Shown here one piece after another: positions 39,748 through 49,115 of a stretch of DNA of 64,000 nucleotides (positions are counted from its first letter, which is position 1; each line of letters starts with the position of its first letter). The stretch covers positions 1,860,001 through 1,924,000 of the forward strand of contig NZ_CP024634.1 in the NCBI RefSeq assembly GCF_003711265.1. The letters run 5' to 3'. The notes beneath the pieces are model-generated. The model was given only the letters and a program-made list of their open reading frames with translations. It was not told the DNA's origin and made no database searches. The DNA is from Bathymodiolus thermophilus thioautotrophic gill symbiont (lineage in GTDB: Bacteria > Pseudomonadota > Gammaproteobacteria > PS1 > Pseudothioglobaceae). Made by a program: the position numbers and the translations under genes.

Positions 39748-40176
39748 GTGGTGTGATATTAATTTCAATAAAAAAATTTATCCTTAGATGTCAAGTATTC
39801 AAAAAATAAAAAGGATAATTTGATACCTATTAACGATATTTTGATTGAACACTTTTCAACACTCAGGGGAAAATCAAACCATCCAAAGTAATCAAAACAA
39901 GTTTTTAATATCACAACATTTTTAAACAGTTACAAAGCAGAACAAATAAACGAAGATCAAATCTCAAGACTATTCACAAAATGGTCGAAAAAAAATTGGC
40001 ACACTTGTCTCTCCCCACAGATTTAGACACACAACAGCGACAAAAATTACCAATAGCAAATGCCATTTAAAATCACTGGTCATTCTGACATTAAAACAAC
40101 TTTAGGTTATGTTGAAACGAATATTGACGATTTGAGAAAGATTCAATCAGTCATTAATAACGCAAGAAATAGATAA
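39748..40176 (+). pseudogene. decayed tyrosine recombinase, C-terminal half
   Basis: The sequence aligns with the catalytic half of the recombinase at 61293-62186, from GTGGTGTGATATTAATTTCA to the stop codon AGATAA. It has an in-frame TAA in the CCAAAGTAATCAAAAC stretch, an extra A in the run before TTGGCACACTTG, and a 12-bp deletion before GGTCATTCTGACATT. The HRFRH and GYVET motifs are still readable. As at 61.3 kb, CRISPR repeats follow on its 3' side. Confidence 0.85.
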
Positions 40177-40392
40177 AAAAACCACTTACCGATTTTTCGA
40201 TAAGATCACATAAGTGCTTACTTGTTGTAAAAAACTAAAAAATATATTCTTGAATTTTATTACAGACCTTACTATATTTATTAAGCAAATCATCTAGGTA
40301 AAAAGTTTAAAGAGCCAAAATTTCTAACTTCAGTGGCAATCAAAATTAAAAAAATTCTGTTTAGTTTATTAAATCTTGCTTATCTCATAAGC

Positions 40393-40496
40393 ACTACTAA
40401 GCGCTGTATTTGAATAGGCGGGTCTCATATATATGATTTGTGCAAAGAATTTGGATTGTGGGTTTCAACTGCCGTATTCGAATAGGTGGGTCTCAC
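40393..40496. CRISPR. two-repeat CRISPR remnant
   Basis: Repeat B (40462-40496) differs from the consensus of the 62.5-kb array at one position (AATAGGTGGG instead of AATAGGCGGG). Repeat A (40393-40427) keeps TGTATTTGAATAGGCGGGTC but has an eroded 5' part. They enclose one 34-bp spacer. No leader or cas gene accompanies them. The preceding ~55 bp at 40283-40337 match sequence flanking the main array. Confidence 0.8.
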
Positions 40497-41397
40497 ATAT
40501 CTCTGGCACGATAATTATTGCGAGTGCAATGATGTTTTTTGTAGGGGTGTTTACCATGTTTCGTAACACCTATTCTTGTCAAGACTTGACTAAATAAGGA
40601 GTGACAAAGGCAAGCAATAGAAGGCAAAAGTTTTGATGTTGGTTTTCTCTATGGGATAGGTTCATACGACTCTACCCGAAAACATTAATTTTAACTTCTA
40701 GTTGGCAAATAATCCTTAATTCTTTGCTCATTTTCTATTGTAGATTGTTCACGCCCTCTTGATTGGCTGGATTATCTTACCCCCTTCTTTGCCTATGTTT
40801 TCCATTATTTATCGTTAAAAATTATGAACCTTATTTGTTCTGGTTAAAAACTCATGGGCTGCGCCTAATGACGCATAAATCTCATTGATTTTTCCCAAGT
40901 GGCATTAATTGTGTAACTTTCGGTTGAACTTGTAGAGGCGTCATGTGCTGAGTTAGAATAAACTTCACCGCCAATTTTAGTAAATCACCAAAACCAGTTT
41001 TTACACCAGTTTGATTAGTCCACCTACCCTATTTCCCAAAAGTTATATCTTTGGGAAATATTGCCCACAATACGGTCAATAAATAAATTCAATTCTACTG
41101 ATAAAACTTTAGAATTAAAGTATCTTATTGGGTATTTTTAGCAATGACCGACATAGATTCTCGCCAATTGGGGGTGGTGCGTTTATGGGTGTCAATGTCA
41201 AATTCACTATTTTTCTACTCATCTACAACTACCCTTCAGATGAAAAAGCAACCACATGCTGGCAACATATTCCTCCCAAAAGATAATACTTGTTTATCTT
41301 CATCACACTCTACATCTTGGGGAAATATTAAACACAATACGCCGTTCTTTTAATAAATCTTATTATGATGAAAGTGGCAAAAGTCGGATTAAAAAAA
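40497..41397. other. gene-free stretch, probably degraded sequence
   Basis: I find no gene here. Two imperfectly repeated pieces (CGTATTGTGTTTAATATTTC and CGTATTGTGGGCAATATTTC on the minus strand) suggest a decayed duplication. A hairpin-like AGGTGTTACGAAAC with GTTTACC lies near 40551-40580. Confidence 0.4.
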
Positions 41398-41907
41398 TTA
41401 CTGTCCGAGGCGCACTAGGAGAACCTTAGATGTTTTATCGTGGCGTATCCGTTCTCTTTCAACACCATTGCTAAAATTCAGTTGAAATGCTTTATGTTGT
41501 TCATCACGAAAACTAGGTGAAGATGCCCAAAAGAATCCAGCGGGCATATTAGGGAACAATCTTTTATTAATGCTTGGATTGTAGCAACTGCGTTTAACAA
41601 GACTTGCTAATTCTTTGATATTTGGTAAGCGCCAATCTTTATATCCTGCAAATTTTCTTTTTTCTGCTACTCTTAATGCCCTCTTCCAAGTTACCTCAGG
41701 GGCTCTTCCTTTTGAGCATTTAATGCCTCTTGTTCCTTCGGCACATCTTTTCCACATTAATTTGGTTAATGTGTCCGTAACAGTTCCGTTATTATTATAT
41801 TCATAACGATCGTTTTTCCAATTGTCGACAATATTAGGGTTGCAGATTTGAGCGCTCATTACTAAACCTGATAAAAATACTAAAGTTAAAAAAATTGATG
41901 TTTTCAT
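41398..41907 (-). CDS. secreted DUF1566 (Lcl-like) protein
   Basis: This is a 169-aa protein with a Sec signal (SIFLTLVFLSGLVMSA, cleavage before Q20). The mature part is one DUF1566 domain: TLTKLMWKRC, YKDWRLPNIKELASLV, FFWASSP, and a C-terminal VLLVRLGQ. DUF1566 is related to C-type-lectin-like/FGE folds and is common in secreted proteins. Several Cys suggest disulfides. The domain also forms the C-terminus of the neighbouring 42165 gene. Confidence 0.75.
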   Translation of the reverse strand: MKTSIFLTLVFLSGLVMSAQICNPNIVDNWKNDRYEYNNNGTVTDTLTKLMWKRCAEGTRGIKCSKGRAPEVTWKRALRVAEKRKFAGYKDWRLPNIKELASLVKRSCYNPSINKRLFPNMPAGFFWASSPSFRDEQHKAFQLNFSNGVERERIRHDKTSKVLLVRLGQ

Positions 41908-42164
41908 AATTTTATTCCTATGGTTAAAAAATTGCTAATTGTTAAATTAGGTAAGTTCTATTATTGATATCTTGATCCTATTCAAGGTCGTTATAAAAAT
42001 TACCTAACTCTTCGTTACTTAAGGTGGTTACATAAGTCTTATTTGCTAACAACATAACTTTGATTGTTTTCAAATAAATACTTAAATGTTTAAGAAATAT
42101 TGGAACAATATCATCGTTAAACATAAAGACTTTCAGAATTTATTGTATAGAAAGTAATTCATAA

Positions 42165-43751
42165 TTATTCCCCAAAACGCACTAAGCGCACATTGGCACC
42201 TGTGCCAGCATTCAAGCGCTCTCCATGACCATTAAAGAAATGTATTCCCCACGGTGTACTCTTGTTTTTATTAACATTAGGCACAGACGACCAAACAAAA
42301 TTAGCAACTGTATGGGGGAAATAAGTCATATCTATGCTAGGGGTTTTAGAATAATCAACGATACTTCTAAGCTCCTCAACCGTTGGCAATCGCCAATCTT
42401 TTTTGCCGCATAAGCCCGCCTCATTTACCGCTGTCACAAAATCCTGAGTGTTAATTGGACAATGTCCAACAAGAAATATACCGCCGTCTGAGTCATCACA
42501 ATTATTACTGGGGTGGAGTTGTTTCACGCCCATCTTGCCACCATTACTTTTTCCATCTGTACTATACCAAAAGTACTTACTATGCGAATCATGTAAATTA
42601 AGAACATCAGGGACTTTGTTCTCCCACATAAGTCCAGTTACCTCATCTTTAACACAAGACCAATTTGTTGCAGTAGCTGCGAGTGGCTTACCTGTATTGC
42701 TGATCTTGGTAAAACTAAATCCTGCGTGCCCATCACTGTCATCATTATGCGTTGCATCACGCCCTTGATTACAATCTTGCTTGCTTTTTATATTACTAGT
42801 GCAGTTAGTATTGTTACCTCTTCTACCCTGAGTTTTCTTGTTGTGGCCTAGTCTGTATCCTCCGCCAAAAGTAATACCTGTGTCGTTAAGCACGCCAAGT
42901 CCAGCTCGAGGTGTGACTTTTACTTGCTTACTCACATGACCCTCTACACCTTGAGAATCAACAGGGGTTACAACAACATAGTATTGTACATTATTAGACA
43001 AACCTTTAATCGTATAATCATAATTGTTACCATTCTTACACTGAGGAGGAGAGCATTTGTGTGCTTTGGCATTTGAAATGAATGTGCCATCCTTTAAAGT
43101 TGAGTAGTTAACAATATGACCATCTAAAGATTTAAAACTTTGTTGTGCATAATATATATTGTAAGATTTCGCAGGAGAAAATGTATTCCAAGATACTTTG
43201 ATTTGCCTATTACCTGCCACTGCCTTCGGTTTAAAAGGGCCTAACACCTGAACTTCGGATAGAGATAGGAAATTCTTATTAAGTAACTGTATTTTAACAT
43301 AGCGACCTACCTTGCCCTTTTCACCTAATTTAATAGTCTTTTTGGGATGAGGTACAGTATGAAAGTCTTGTTGATAAGTGTGCTCATTAAAGTTTCTTTT
43401 AGAAGAGATGCTGACTCTATAGTTATTTATTCTCTCCATACAACATGCAGTACGGTTGAATATATTGATTTGGTTGATAACTTGCTGACTGCCCAAATCA
43501 ACCATCCACCAAGCGCCTTTTTCTTTTTTAGTGTGGGTAATGCCTGTATACGATAACCAAGATCCTGCGGTATTGCCGTTAACTGCATTTTTAGCTTGGT
43601 AGCCCCAATACATACTGGATTGAGTGGCATGTTTGCCGTAGGCTAGATTAGTATAGGTTAAATTACTGTTAGCGTGAACTGTGGCAGTAATGAGAGAGGC
43701 CGTTAATAGCAAAATACGACTAAGATTTTTATTAATAGATATTAAGTTCAT
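42165..43751 (-). CDS. secreted discoidin / FN3 / DUF1566 protein
   Basis: This 528-aa protein has a signal peptide (LSRILLLTASLITATVHA). Residues ~30-150 form an F5/8 type C (discoidin) domain: NLAYGKHATQSS, AWWMVDLGSQQVINQINIFN, GRYVKIQL, LSLSEVQVLG. A fibronectin type III-like stretch (~152-282) includes VQYYVVVTPVDSQG. The C-terminal third (~345-528) is a DUF1566 domain with TGLMWENKVPD, KKDWRLPTVEELRSIVDYS and a terminal VRLVRFGE. Discoidin domains usually bind glycans or lipids, so a secreted binding protein is inferred. The upstream DNA holds a 9-bp tandem repeat that may affect its expression. Confidence 0.8.
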   Translation of the reverse strand: MNLISINKNLSRILLLTASLITATVHANSNLTYTNLAYGKHATQSSMYWGYQAKNAVNGNTAGSWLSYTGITHTKKEKGAWWMVDLGSQQVINQINIFNRTACCMERINNYRVSISSKRNFNEHTYQQDFHTVPHPKKTIKLGEKGKVGRYVKIQLLNKNFLSLSEVQVLGPFKPKAVAGNRQIKVSWNTFSPAKSYNIYYAQQSFKSLDGHIVNYSTLKDGTFISNAKAHKCSPPQCKNGNNYDYTIKGLSNNVQYYVVVTPVDSQGVEGHVSKQVKVTPRAGLGVLNDTGITFGGGYRLGHNKKTQGRRGNNTNCTSNIKSKQDCNQGRDATHNDDSDGHAGFSFTKISNTGKPLAATATNWSCVKDEVTGLMWENKVPDVLNLHDSHSKYFWYSTDGKSNGGKMGVKQLHPSNNCDDSDGGIFLVGHCPINTQDFVTAVNEAGLCGKKDWRLPTVEELRSIVDYSKTPSIDMTYFPHTVANFVWSSVPNVNKNKSTPWGIHFFNGHGERLNAGTGANVRLVRFGE

Positions 43752-43798
43752 TGCGTTTTCCTTATTTAAATTAGATTTACTTTATTAAGTTTAGATTT

Positions 43799-43912
43799 AA
43801 CTGAAATGATTTAACTGAAATAACTGAAATGATTTAACTGAAATAACTGAAATAACTGAAATAACTGAAATAACTGAAATAACTGAAATAACTGAAATAA
43901 CTGAAATGATTT
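43799..43912. repeat. AACTGAAAT minisatellite in the promoter region of the discoidin/DUF1566 gene
   Basis: Eleven copies of the 9-bp unit AACTGAAAT are present. The last eight are perfectly tandem (43836-43907), and the first three are separated by GATTT inserts. The array lies 48 bp or more upstream of the ATG at 43751, where unit gain or loss would change promoter spacing without touching the coding frame. Confidence 0.9.
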
Positions 43913-44140
43913 AAACACAGGGAAACGATATCACGCTATTAAATTTTTGTCAAGTGTTTTTAAATTTAATAAGTTATAAAGTTTTTTGCATTCTATTTTC
44001 AACAAAATACTCAGAATTATTACAATTTTTAATACACCCAACAGCAACGAAGCAAAAAAACAGCTGGATTTGTGCATTAACAAATATTAAAAAAAACACA
44101 CTAAAGTTCGTTATGGCAATACTTATAAGGGGTTGTTAGC

Positions 44141-44226
44141 GTATGGATGGTTAACAAAATTCAACTTTTGCCAAATGGGTGAGAAGTGAATTTTTGATGA
44201 TTATTCAGGTTTATACGAAGGTCTCT
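44141..44226. mobile_element. partial MITE copy
   Basis: Read on the minus strand, this begins GAGACCTTCGTATAAACCTG, then AATAATCATCAAAAATTCAC, and ends CAAAAGTTGAATTTTGTTAA. It keeps both outer parts of the 4104 MITE but lacks the central fold. Confidence 0.55.
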
Positions 44227-44347
44227 CATTTTATTTTTGAAAATGATATATTTTTTTATGTTTTTGATTTCTGCATCTGAATTAAAATCTTATGTTAGAA
44301 TAATATTTTAAATTCCCATCATTGTTTGTAAATAAAATTGGTTAAAT

Positions 44348-45877
44348 ATGAATAAAAAGACATTTGTGTTGCACTTAAAAAAATGCAAGTTTAGATTTAA
44401 TAATCGTGAGCAAAATTTTTATTGGATCTGGTTTGCTAAATTTAGAAAAGAACCACTTAAATTGTTATGGATTCTGAATTTATTTCTTATTTACACCTTT
44501 AGTGCTGTCGCTCATGCAGATACAACACTTGCAGATGACTGCAAAGCAGAGGGGCAAAATTCTACGCATTTAAATGGGTCGGTGTGTGTAAACGGAAAGC
44601 CAGTGTTGACGCCTGAAGAAATGCATAACAAAATTTTCCCTTTGTATGAGAATATGAAAAACAATAAGGACAGTTTTGAATATTACCAGAGAAAAAGTTT
44701 GGTTAATTGCTTGGCGGATAAAAATTGGGTGAACAATCCATCGCTACCAACAGAGCCTGTAGCAACGGGAAAATTGGATATTATATGTAAATTTCACAAG
44801 TTTTCTTGGCAGTCTTTTGCTTATTTGACGGCACTTGGGGTTAGTAAAAAACCACACTTTTTAGAAATGATGCCAAAGGAAAGAGTATTCAAGAGAAAAC
44901 CTGATGCTTGGGATTTTGATGGGGATATAAATCTTGTTTTTTCCAATATTCAACAGGCGGCTACCAGTGTTGTGCTCAATGACTGGAATCATAATCCAGT
45001 TTTTTATCAGCAGAGCATGAATAAAAAGTTTTATAACGATATAGTGCTCAACCAATTGAATAACAGTCAATGTATTAATGAAATTGATTCAAAGCGACGC
45101 CAATTTGATATTACTGCGGGTGCCATAGAAATTAAAACTTCTTGGAAGGTTTTGGATCCTAGTGACGACGCTTCAAGTTTTTTTACTATTCACCGTAACA
45201 TTATGTTGAATGGAAAACTGGTAAAAAATACACAACTTGCTTTATTGGGTATGCATATCGTCAGAAAAACCCCGAAACATCCAGAATGGATTTGGGCAAC
45301 ATTTGAACACAAAGACAATGCGCCCGATTGTGACAACATAAAATCAGATGACGAAACTAATTGGACTTTGTACAATCCCAACTCTTCTCAAAAAACAAAT
45401 ACATATGTGGCTGGCCAGCCAACACAAGTATGCAGAAAAACGCCACATGGCGCTGGATTTTTAGCAAAGGCTGGGCTAACGGTGGTGCGTGATATCAAGG
45501 ATTTGAATGCGGGTATGACAGATATATATCAGGCCAAAGATGCTATATGGAAGAACTATTTTTTAGTGGGGAGTGCTTGGACACAATCCATTAATCCTTT
45601 TTCTACTAATGGCAAACTTCCCCCTACATGGAGAAATGAGATAGGTGGATCAAGTCTTTTGTCAAACACCTCTATAGAAACTTATGTGCAAAATCCCAAG
45701 TGGTTTGATATAGAACACCCCAACACAAACAGGGGATGTTTTGGTTGTCATATTTACAATCCCGACAAGCAAAATGCCCTTCATTTAAGCCATATGTTTA
45801 ATGCCGCCAAAGATTATGGGTCTTGCATTGTGAGAACTCTACACAATAAAAAATCAGAAGCACCTTTTGGGAAGTAA
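44348..45877 (+). CDS. exported protein with one c-type haem site
   Basis: This is a 509-aa protein. After a basic N-terminal 37 residues comes a hydrophobic export segment (LLWILNLFLIYTFSAVAHA) with probable cleavage before D58. The mature region has many paired Cys and, at ~464-468, CFGCH, a CXXCH haem-attachment motif, near the C-terminus. No second haem site is seen, and a distal Met may lie at LSHMFNAA. A periplasmic mono-haem protein is inferred. I cannot name the family or partner. It reads divergently from the discoidin gene and converges with endA. Confidence 0.65.
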   Translation: MNKKTFVLHLKKCKFRFNNREQNFYWIWFAKFRKEPLKLLWILNLFLIYTFSAVAHADTTLADDCKAEGQNSTHLNGSVCVNGKPVLTPEEMHNKIFPLYENMKNNKDSFEYYQRKSLVNCLADKNWVNNPSLPTEPVATGKLDIICKFHKFSWQSFAYLTALGVSKKPHFLEMMPKERVFKRKPDAWDFDGDINLVFSNIQQAATSVVLNDWNHNPVFYQQSMNKKFYNDIVLNQLNNSQCINEIDSKRRQFDITAGAIEIKTSWKVLDPSDDASSFFTIHRNIMLNGKLVKNTQLALLGMHIVRKTPKHPEWIWATFEHKDNAPDCDNIKSDDETNWTLYNPNSSQKTNTYVAGQPTQVCRKTPHGAGFLAKAGLTVVRDIKDLNAGMTDIYQAKDAIWKNYFLVGSAWTQSINPFSTNGKLPPTWRNEIGGSSLLSNTSIETYVQNPKWFDIEHPNTNRGCFGCHIYNPDKQNALHLSHMFNAAKDYGSCIVRTLHNKKSEAPFGK

Positions 45878-45978
45878 TGTAGTTTTTTATATAAATTGAC
45901 ATGCGTTTCTTTGCTTTCTAAGTCATTGGAAAACAAAGACAAATCAATAATTAAAATTTCCATAAATTTTTTTGCTCG

Positions 45979-46686
45979 TTATTTACCTTGTATTATTTCA
46001 ATCCGCTTAAGGCGCGCACTTTCCCAATCATCAATTGGATCTAATTGATGCCAAGCATTCATTAACTTTTTTGTTTGCATTGACAAGTTAAGTCCATATT
46101 TTTTAAACATATAAAAATAAATACGAGCGATATCGCCACGCACACTGGGTGCTGGCTCTACTTTTCTTAAATTTCTTGCACCACTAATATTAATTTCAAT
46201 ATCGCAAGCGCCATAGTTCCTTATTTCGCCTGATACCAATCCAAATTGATAATTTGATCTGTCGCCATTTACTTCGCCAATAGATGGCACTAAATTCATT
46301 AAGTCGTTATAAGCCTGTTTGAAAGTTTTATTGGTTTTTAAGCAGTATTTACGACCATTCGTGCCTTTGCGCTTTGTGCCTTCTAGCCAACAAGAACGAC
46401 CAAGTGGTGTAAGTTGTGCCAACCAGTACGCAGGCACAATATGCTCAGCTTCAGTTCGGGAAGCCCGGGGTTTATTTTTACGCACTTGGTATCCGCAACT
46501 GTTTAGATCAACCTTGCGATTTGAATAATCACAACCACAGTAAAATGTTTTTTGGTTGTCGTAATAAATTTTTTGATACATTAGTTTTTTTGCACTATTA
46601 AAACTTGATGGGCTATTGGCAAAACTGGTGTTTGCAACAACCAAGATATTGAGGGTTAAAGCGTATGAAATTATGAAATTTTTCAT
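45979..46686 (-). CDS. endA: periplasmic or secreted endonuclease I (EndA/Vvn family)
   Basis: This is a 235-aa protein with a signal peptide (IISYALTLNILVVANTSFA). The mature part has the family landmarks: TEAEHIVPAYW with the catalytic-site His, NLVPSIGEVNGDRSNYQFG, and RGDIARIYFYM. Conserved Cys pairs (YCGCDY, RSCWLEG, KYCLK) fit the disulfide-bonded family. It cleaves DNA non-specifically in the periplasm or outside the cell, where it could degrade incoming or environmental DNA. Length matches E. coli EndA. Confidence 0.9.
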   Translation of the reverse strand: MKNFIISYALTLNILVVANTSFANSPSSFNSAKKLMYQKIYYDNQKTFYCGCDYSNRKVDLNSCGYQVRKNKPRASRTEAEHIVPAYWLAQLTPLGRSCWLEGTKRKGTNGRKYCLKTNKTFKQAYNDLMNLVPSIGEVNGDRSNYQFGLVSGEIRNYGACDIEINISGARNLRKVEPAPSVRGDIARIYFYMFKKYGLNLSMQTKKLMNAWHQLDPIDDWESARLKRIEIIQGK

Positions 46687-46795
46687 CTTTTATTTATCCA
46701 CTAGGTTAGTTTCGATTTTTTCAACCTCATCTATGAAAAACTGATAAGCATTTATTTGCTAAAGCCAAGAGTGCGCTGTTGTAATTCTTGAATTT

Positions 46796-47188
46796 CTACC
46801 GTGCTTTTTCAATGTTTCCGTTGCTTAGTCCAAAACTTTTGAGGCAACTCAACACTTCGTTTGCCTTAACCTGTGTTTGTAATTGGAGTTGTTTAGCGCT
46901 TTCCAATATTTTGTAGATACATCCGCCAGCATTAGATTTTTTATTTTTTGGTTGATTGAGTGTTTGGGTAATGACGCTGTTCATTGTTTTTTTGTTTAGA
47001 TTGTTCAAACAGGTGTTAATTTGCCTCTTATTCACACCCCACTCAGTTAACTGCTGGCGAATGTTTAACTTGTTTATTTCGATAGCCTTTATATTTTTAA
47101 TATTTTGAGTGTTGTTTTTACTGTTGTTGCGAGTAAGTGCACCAACTGTCCTTTCTTGTTTTTCTAAGATTAGTGCGTTATCTTGCAT
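46796..47188 (-). CDS. small protein resembling the C-terminus of plasmid or phage replication initiators
   Basis: This is a 130-aa protein with a good Shine-Dalgarno (AAAGGAG, 6 nt before ATG). The part LNIRQQLTEWGVNKRQINTC then SNAGGCIYKILESAKQL recalls the C-terminal segment of replication initiators, but the winged-helix DNA-binding core is absent, so it is either truncated or a different protein. Upstream lie six iteron-like repeats (47291-47460), which supports a replication or partition link. This is tentative. Confidence 0.5.
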   Translation of the reverse strand: MQDNALILEKQERTVGALTRNNSKNNTQNIKNIKAIEINKLNIRQQLTEWGVNKRQINTCLNNLNKKTMNSVITQTLNQPKNKKSNAGGCIYKILESAKQLQLQTQVKANEVLSCLKSFGLSNGNIEKAR

Positions 47189-47290
47189 ATTGTTCTCCTT
47201 TGAACATTAACACCAGTTTTGTAAAGAATTTTAGTGGTTTAAGAATTGGCACTGTTTTTACCTTCAAGGTAGCACCTGTAGAGCAAGGAT

Positions 47291-47460
47291 GGCTAATTAC
47301 GAATGAAGGGCAACTAATTGCGGGCAAAAGGGTAACTAATTACGGGTAAGGGGTAACTAATTTCTTTAAATGTTGCCACAACAAGATTTTTTAATTGCGT
47401 GTGTTTGCTATTTTTGAGACAAAGTGTCACTAATTGTGGATAGGTACAACTAATTACGAA
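47291..47460. repeat. iteron-like repeat cluster
   Basis: Six copies of a motif around GGTAACTAATTACGGG occur. The CTAATT cores start at 47293, 47314, 47336, 47357, 47430 and 47450. Spacings of 21, 22, 21 and 20 bp place most copies on the same DNA face, as in plasmid iterons or multimeric operator sites. The cluster lies upstream of the 46796-47188 gene. Confidence 0.6.
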
Positions 47461-47650
47461 TGAGGAAAACTTTGCTTTAGTAACAACGATTTCAATAGAC
47501 GAAAAGAGACCTGCAAGGTTATTGCAGTGTTCTTTAAATATTGAGTTTTCGCTTGTATCTATCATAAAACCCTTAAATTAATAAAAAATTTGTATGAACA
47601 AAGCAGAAATATAAACTACAATTAAAAAAATTTAACTATATTTATGAGTT

Positions 47651-47704
47651 TGGCTCCTCGAGCTGGGCTCGAACCAGCGACAAATGGATTAACAGTCCAT
47701 TCGC
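47651..47704 (-). tRNA. 3' half of tRNA-Asn(GTT), attachment-site scar
   Basis: On the minus strand the sequence runs GCGAATGGACTGTTAATCCA, then TTTGTCGCTGGTTCGAGCCC, then AGCTCGAGGAGCCA. It has the anticodon stem-loop with GTT, the T arm with TTCGAGC, the 3' acceptor strand, discriminator G and CCA. The D arm and 5' acceptor strand are missing, replaced by AT-rich DNA on the side of the HTH and recombinase genes. It is not a functional tRNA; it is the displaced 3' end left by integration of an element extending to higher coordinates. Confidence 0.85.
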
Positions 47705-47749
47705 TTATAAAATTATACGATGCTAATTTAACTATGGATTATACTCACA

Positions 47750-47986
47750 TTGAAGGATTTTACAACTAAATTTAATTTAATTTTAAAAAACGAAGATATG
47801 ACGCCTACAAAGATGTCAGAAATATCTGGCATTACACGCACTGCAGCATCGGATTATAAAATTGGCCGCTCAATTCCTTCCGTTCAAAATTTAATTAAAA
47901 TTATTAACGCCTTTCCAAAATACACCTTGTATATTCTTGATTTAGATACAAGAGAACTGCCGCAACAAACATTCCTTAAAAATTAA
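47750..47986 (+). CDS. small XRE/Cro-CI-type HTH regulator
   Basis: This is a 78-aa protein with a TTG start; a later ATG lies at 47798. The HTH is readable as PTKMSEISGITRTAASDYKI followed by GRSIPSVQNLIKI, the usual XRE pattern of two helices, a turn and a recognition helix. It lies between the tRNA-Asn scar and the recombinase, co-oriented with it, so it probably controls integration or excision of the island. Confidence 0.75.
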   Translation: MKDFTTKFNLILKNEDMTPTKMSEISGITRTAASDYKIGRSIPSVQNLIKIINAFPKYTLYILDLDTRELPQQTFLKN

Positions 47987-48027
47987 CTTTAGTTTATCTC
48001 AATCTATTTTATAAATGGAGTATGGCA

Positions 48028-48924
48028 GTGGAGCTAAAAAAATTACTTGAACTGTATCAACAAGAAAAACCGCAATTATCTTCTAGGACAATTCAAAAAT
48101 ATGAGTCTGTTATCACGATGTTTATCAAGGATTCAGGAATTGATAATATCTTTGTCACACGCAACGAATGCATTAAATGGCGCAATAAAATATTAAACAG
48201 ATCAAGTGCTGGAAATTGCAATAATTATCATCGACACATGAGGTCTTTATTTAATTTCGCAGTTGCTGCTAATTATTTAGATGAGAATGTTTTTCAATCG
48301 ATTGATATTTTAAAAACAAGCAATGTGAAATGTAAAACAATCAGCGAAGCAACATTTGAAAAATTGTTATTGACCATAAAACATGATAAGTATTATTCAT
48401 GCCAATCATGGTTTTATTTAGCAATGATAGATGTTTTTAGATTTACTGCTATACGCCGAAGGCAATTAATTGGCATTAAGTGGCGTGACATTAATTTCAA
48501 TGAAAAAACTTTATACCTAGATGCTAAATATTCAAAAAATAAAAATGATAATTTGGTGCCTATTAACGATATTTTGATTGAACACTTTTCAACACTTATG
48601 GAAAAATCAAAAAATCCAAAACAATCAGAACAAGTTTTTAACATTACAAAATTTTTAAATAGTTACAAGGCAGAACAAATGAACGAAGATCATGTCTCAA
48701 GGTTATTCACAAAATGGTCAAAAAAAATTGGCGTACTTGTATCTCCCCACAGATTTAGACACACAACGGCAACAAAGATTGCCAATAGTGGGTGTAATTT
48801 GAAATCACTGCAGCAATTACTTGGTCATTCTGACATTAAAACAACTTTAGGTTATGTTGAAACGAATATTGATGATTTAAGGAGAATTCAGTTGGTCATT
48901 AATAGTGTAAAGACTATTTATTAA
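48028..48924 (+). CDS. tyrosine recombinase/integrase of the tRNA-Asn island
   Basis: This is a ~298-aa phage-integrase-family protein. The preferred start is GTG 48028, because TGGAG lies 7 nt upstream and the frame then aligns with the N-terminus of the 61293 homologue; ATG 48022 is the alternative. An N-terminal SAM-like core-binding domain precedes the catalytic domain. Catalytic residues (numbered from ATG 48022) are R145 (AIRRRQL), K172 or K174 (SKNKND), H243 and R246 (PHRFRH), H269 (LLGHS) and Y278 (GYVE). The complete set predicts activity. It lies 320 bp from the tRNA-Asn scar. From about residue 41 on it is nearly identical to the 61293 recombinase, but residues 1-40 diverge. Confidence 0.9.
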   Translation: MELKKLLELYQQEKPQLSSRTIQKYESVITMFIKDSGIDNIFVTRNECIKWRNKILNRSSAGNCNNYHRHMRSLFNFAVAANYLDENVFQSIDILKTSNVKCKTISEATFEKLLLTIKHDKYYSCQSWFYLAMIDVFRFTAIRRRQLIGIKWRDINFNEKTLYLDAKYSKNKNDNLVPINDILIEHFSTLMEKSKNPKQSEQVFNITKFLNSYKAEQMNEDHVSRLFTKWSKKIGVLVSPHRFRHTTATKIANSGCNLKSLQQLLGHSDIKTTLGYVETNIDDLRRIQLVINSVKTIY

Positions 48925-49115
48925 AATATGATTATGAGTTACAAAAACTGAAATGCCATTATATTTTGTATGAGGATGAATCTTGTTTAGTAATACCTTG
49001 ATGTATCTAATAAAGTATTCTTTGGTTTCGACGCAATGTTTATCATTTTTTATTATCTGCTCCATTTATTTGTATCTCCTTCAACACTTATAAAAAATAA
49101 CAAATTTATAAACAT

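Noticed and set aside
47651-47704. A functional tRNA-Asn gene
   Set aside because: The 5' acceptor strand and D arm are absent upstream; no sequence pairs with the 3' acceptor strand CGAGGA.
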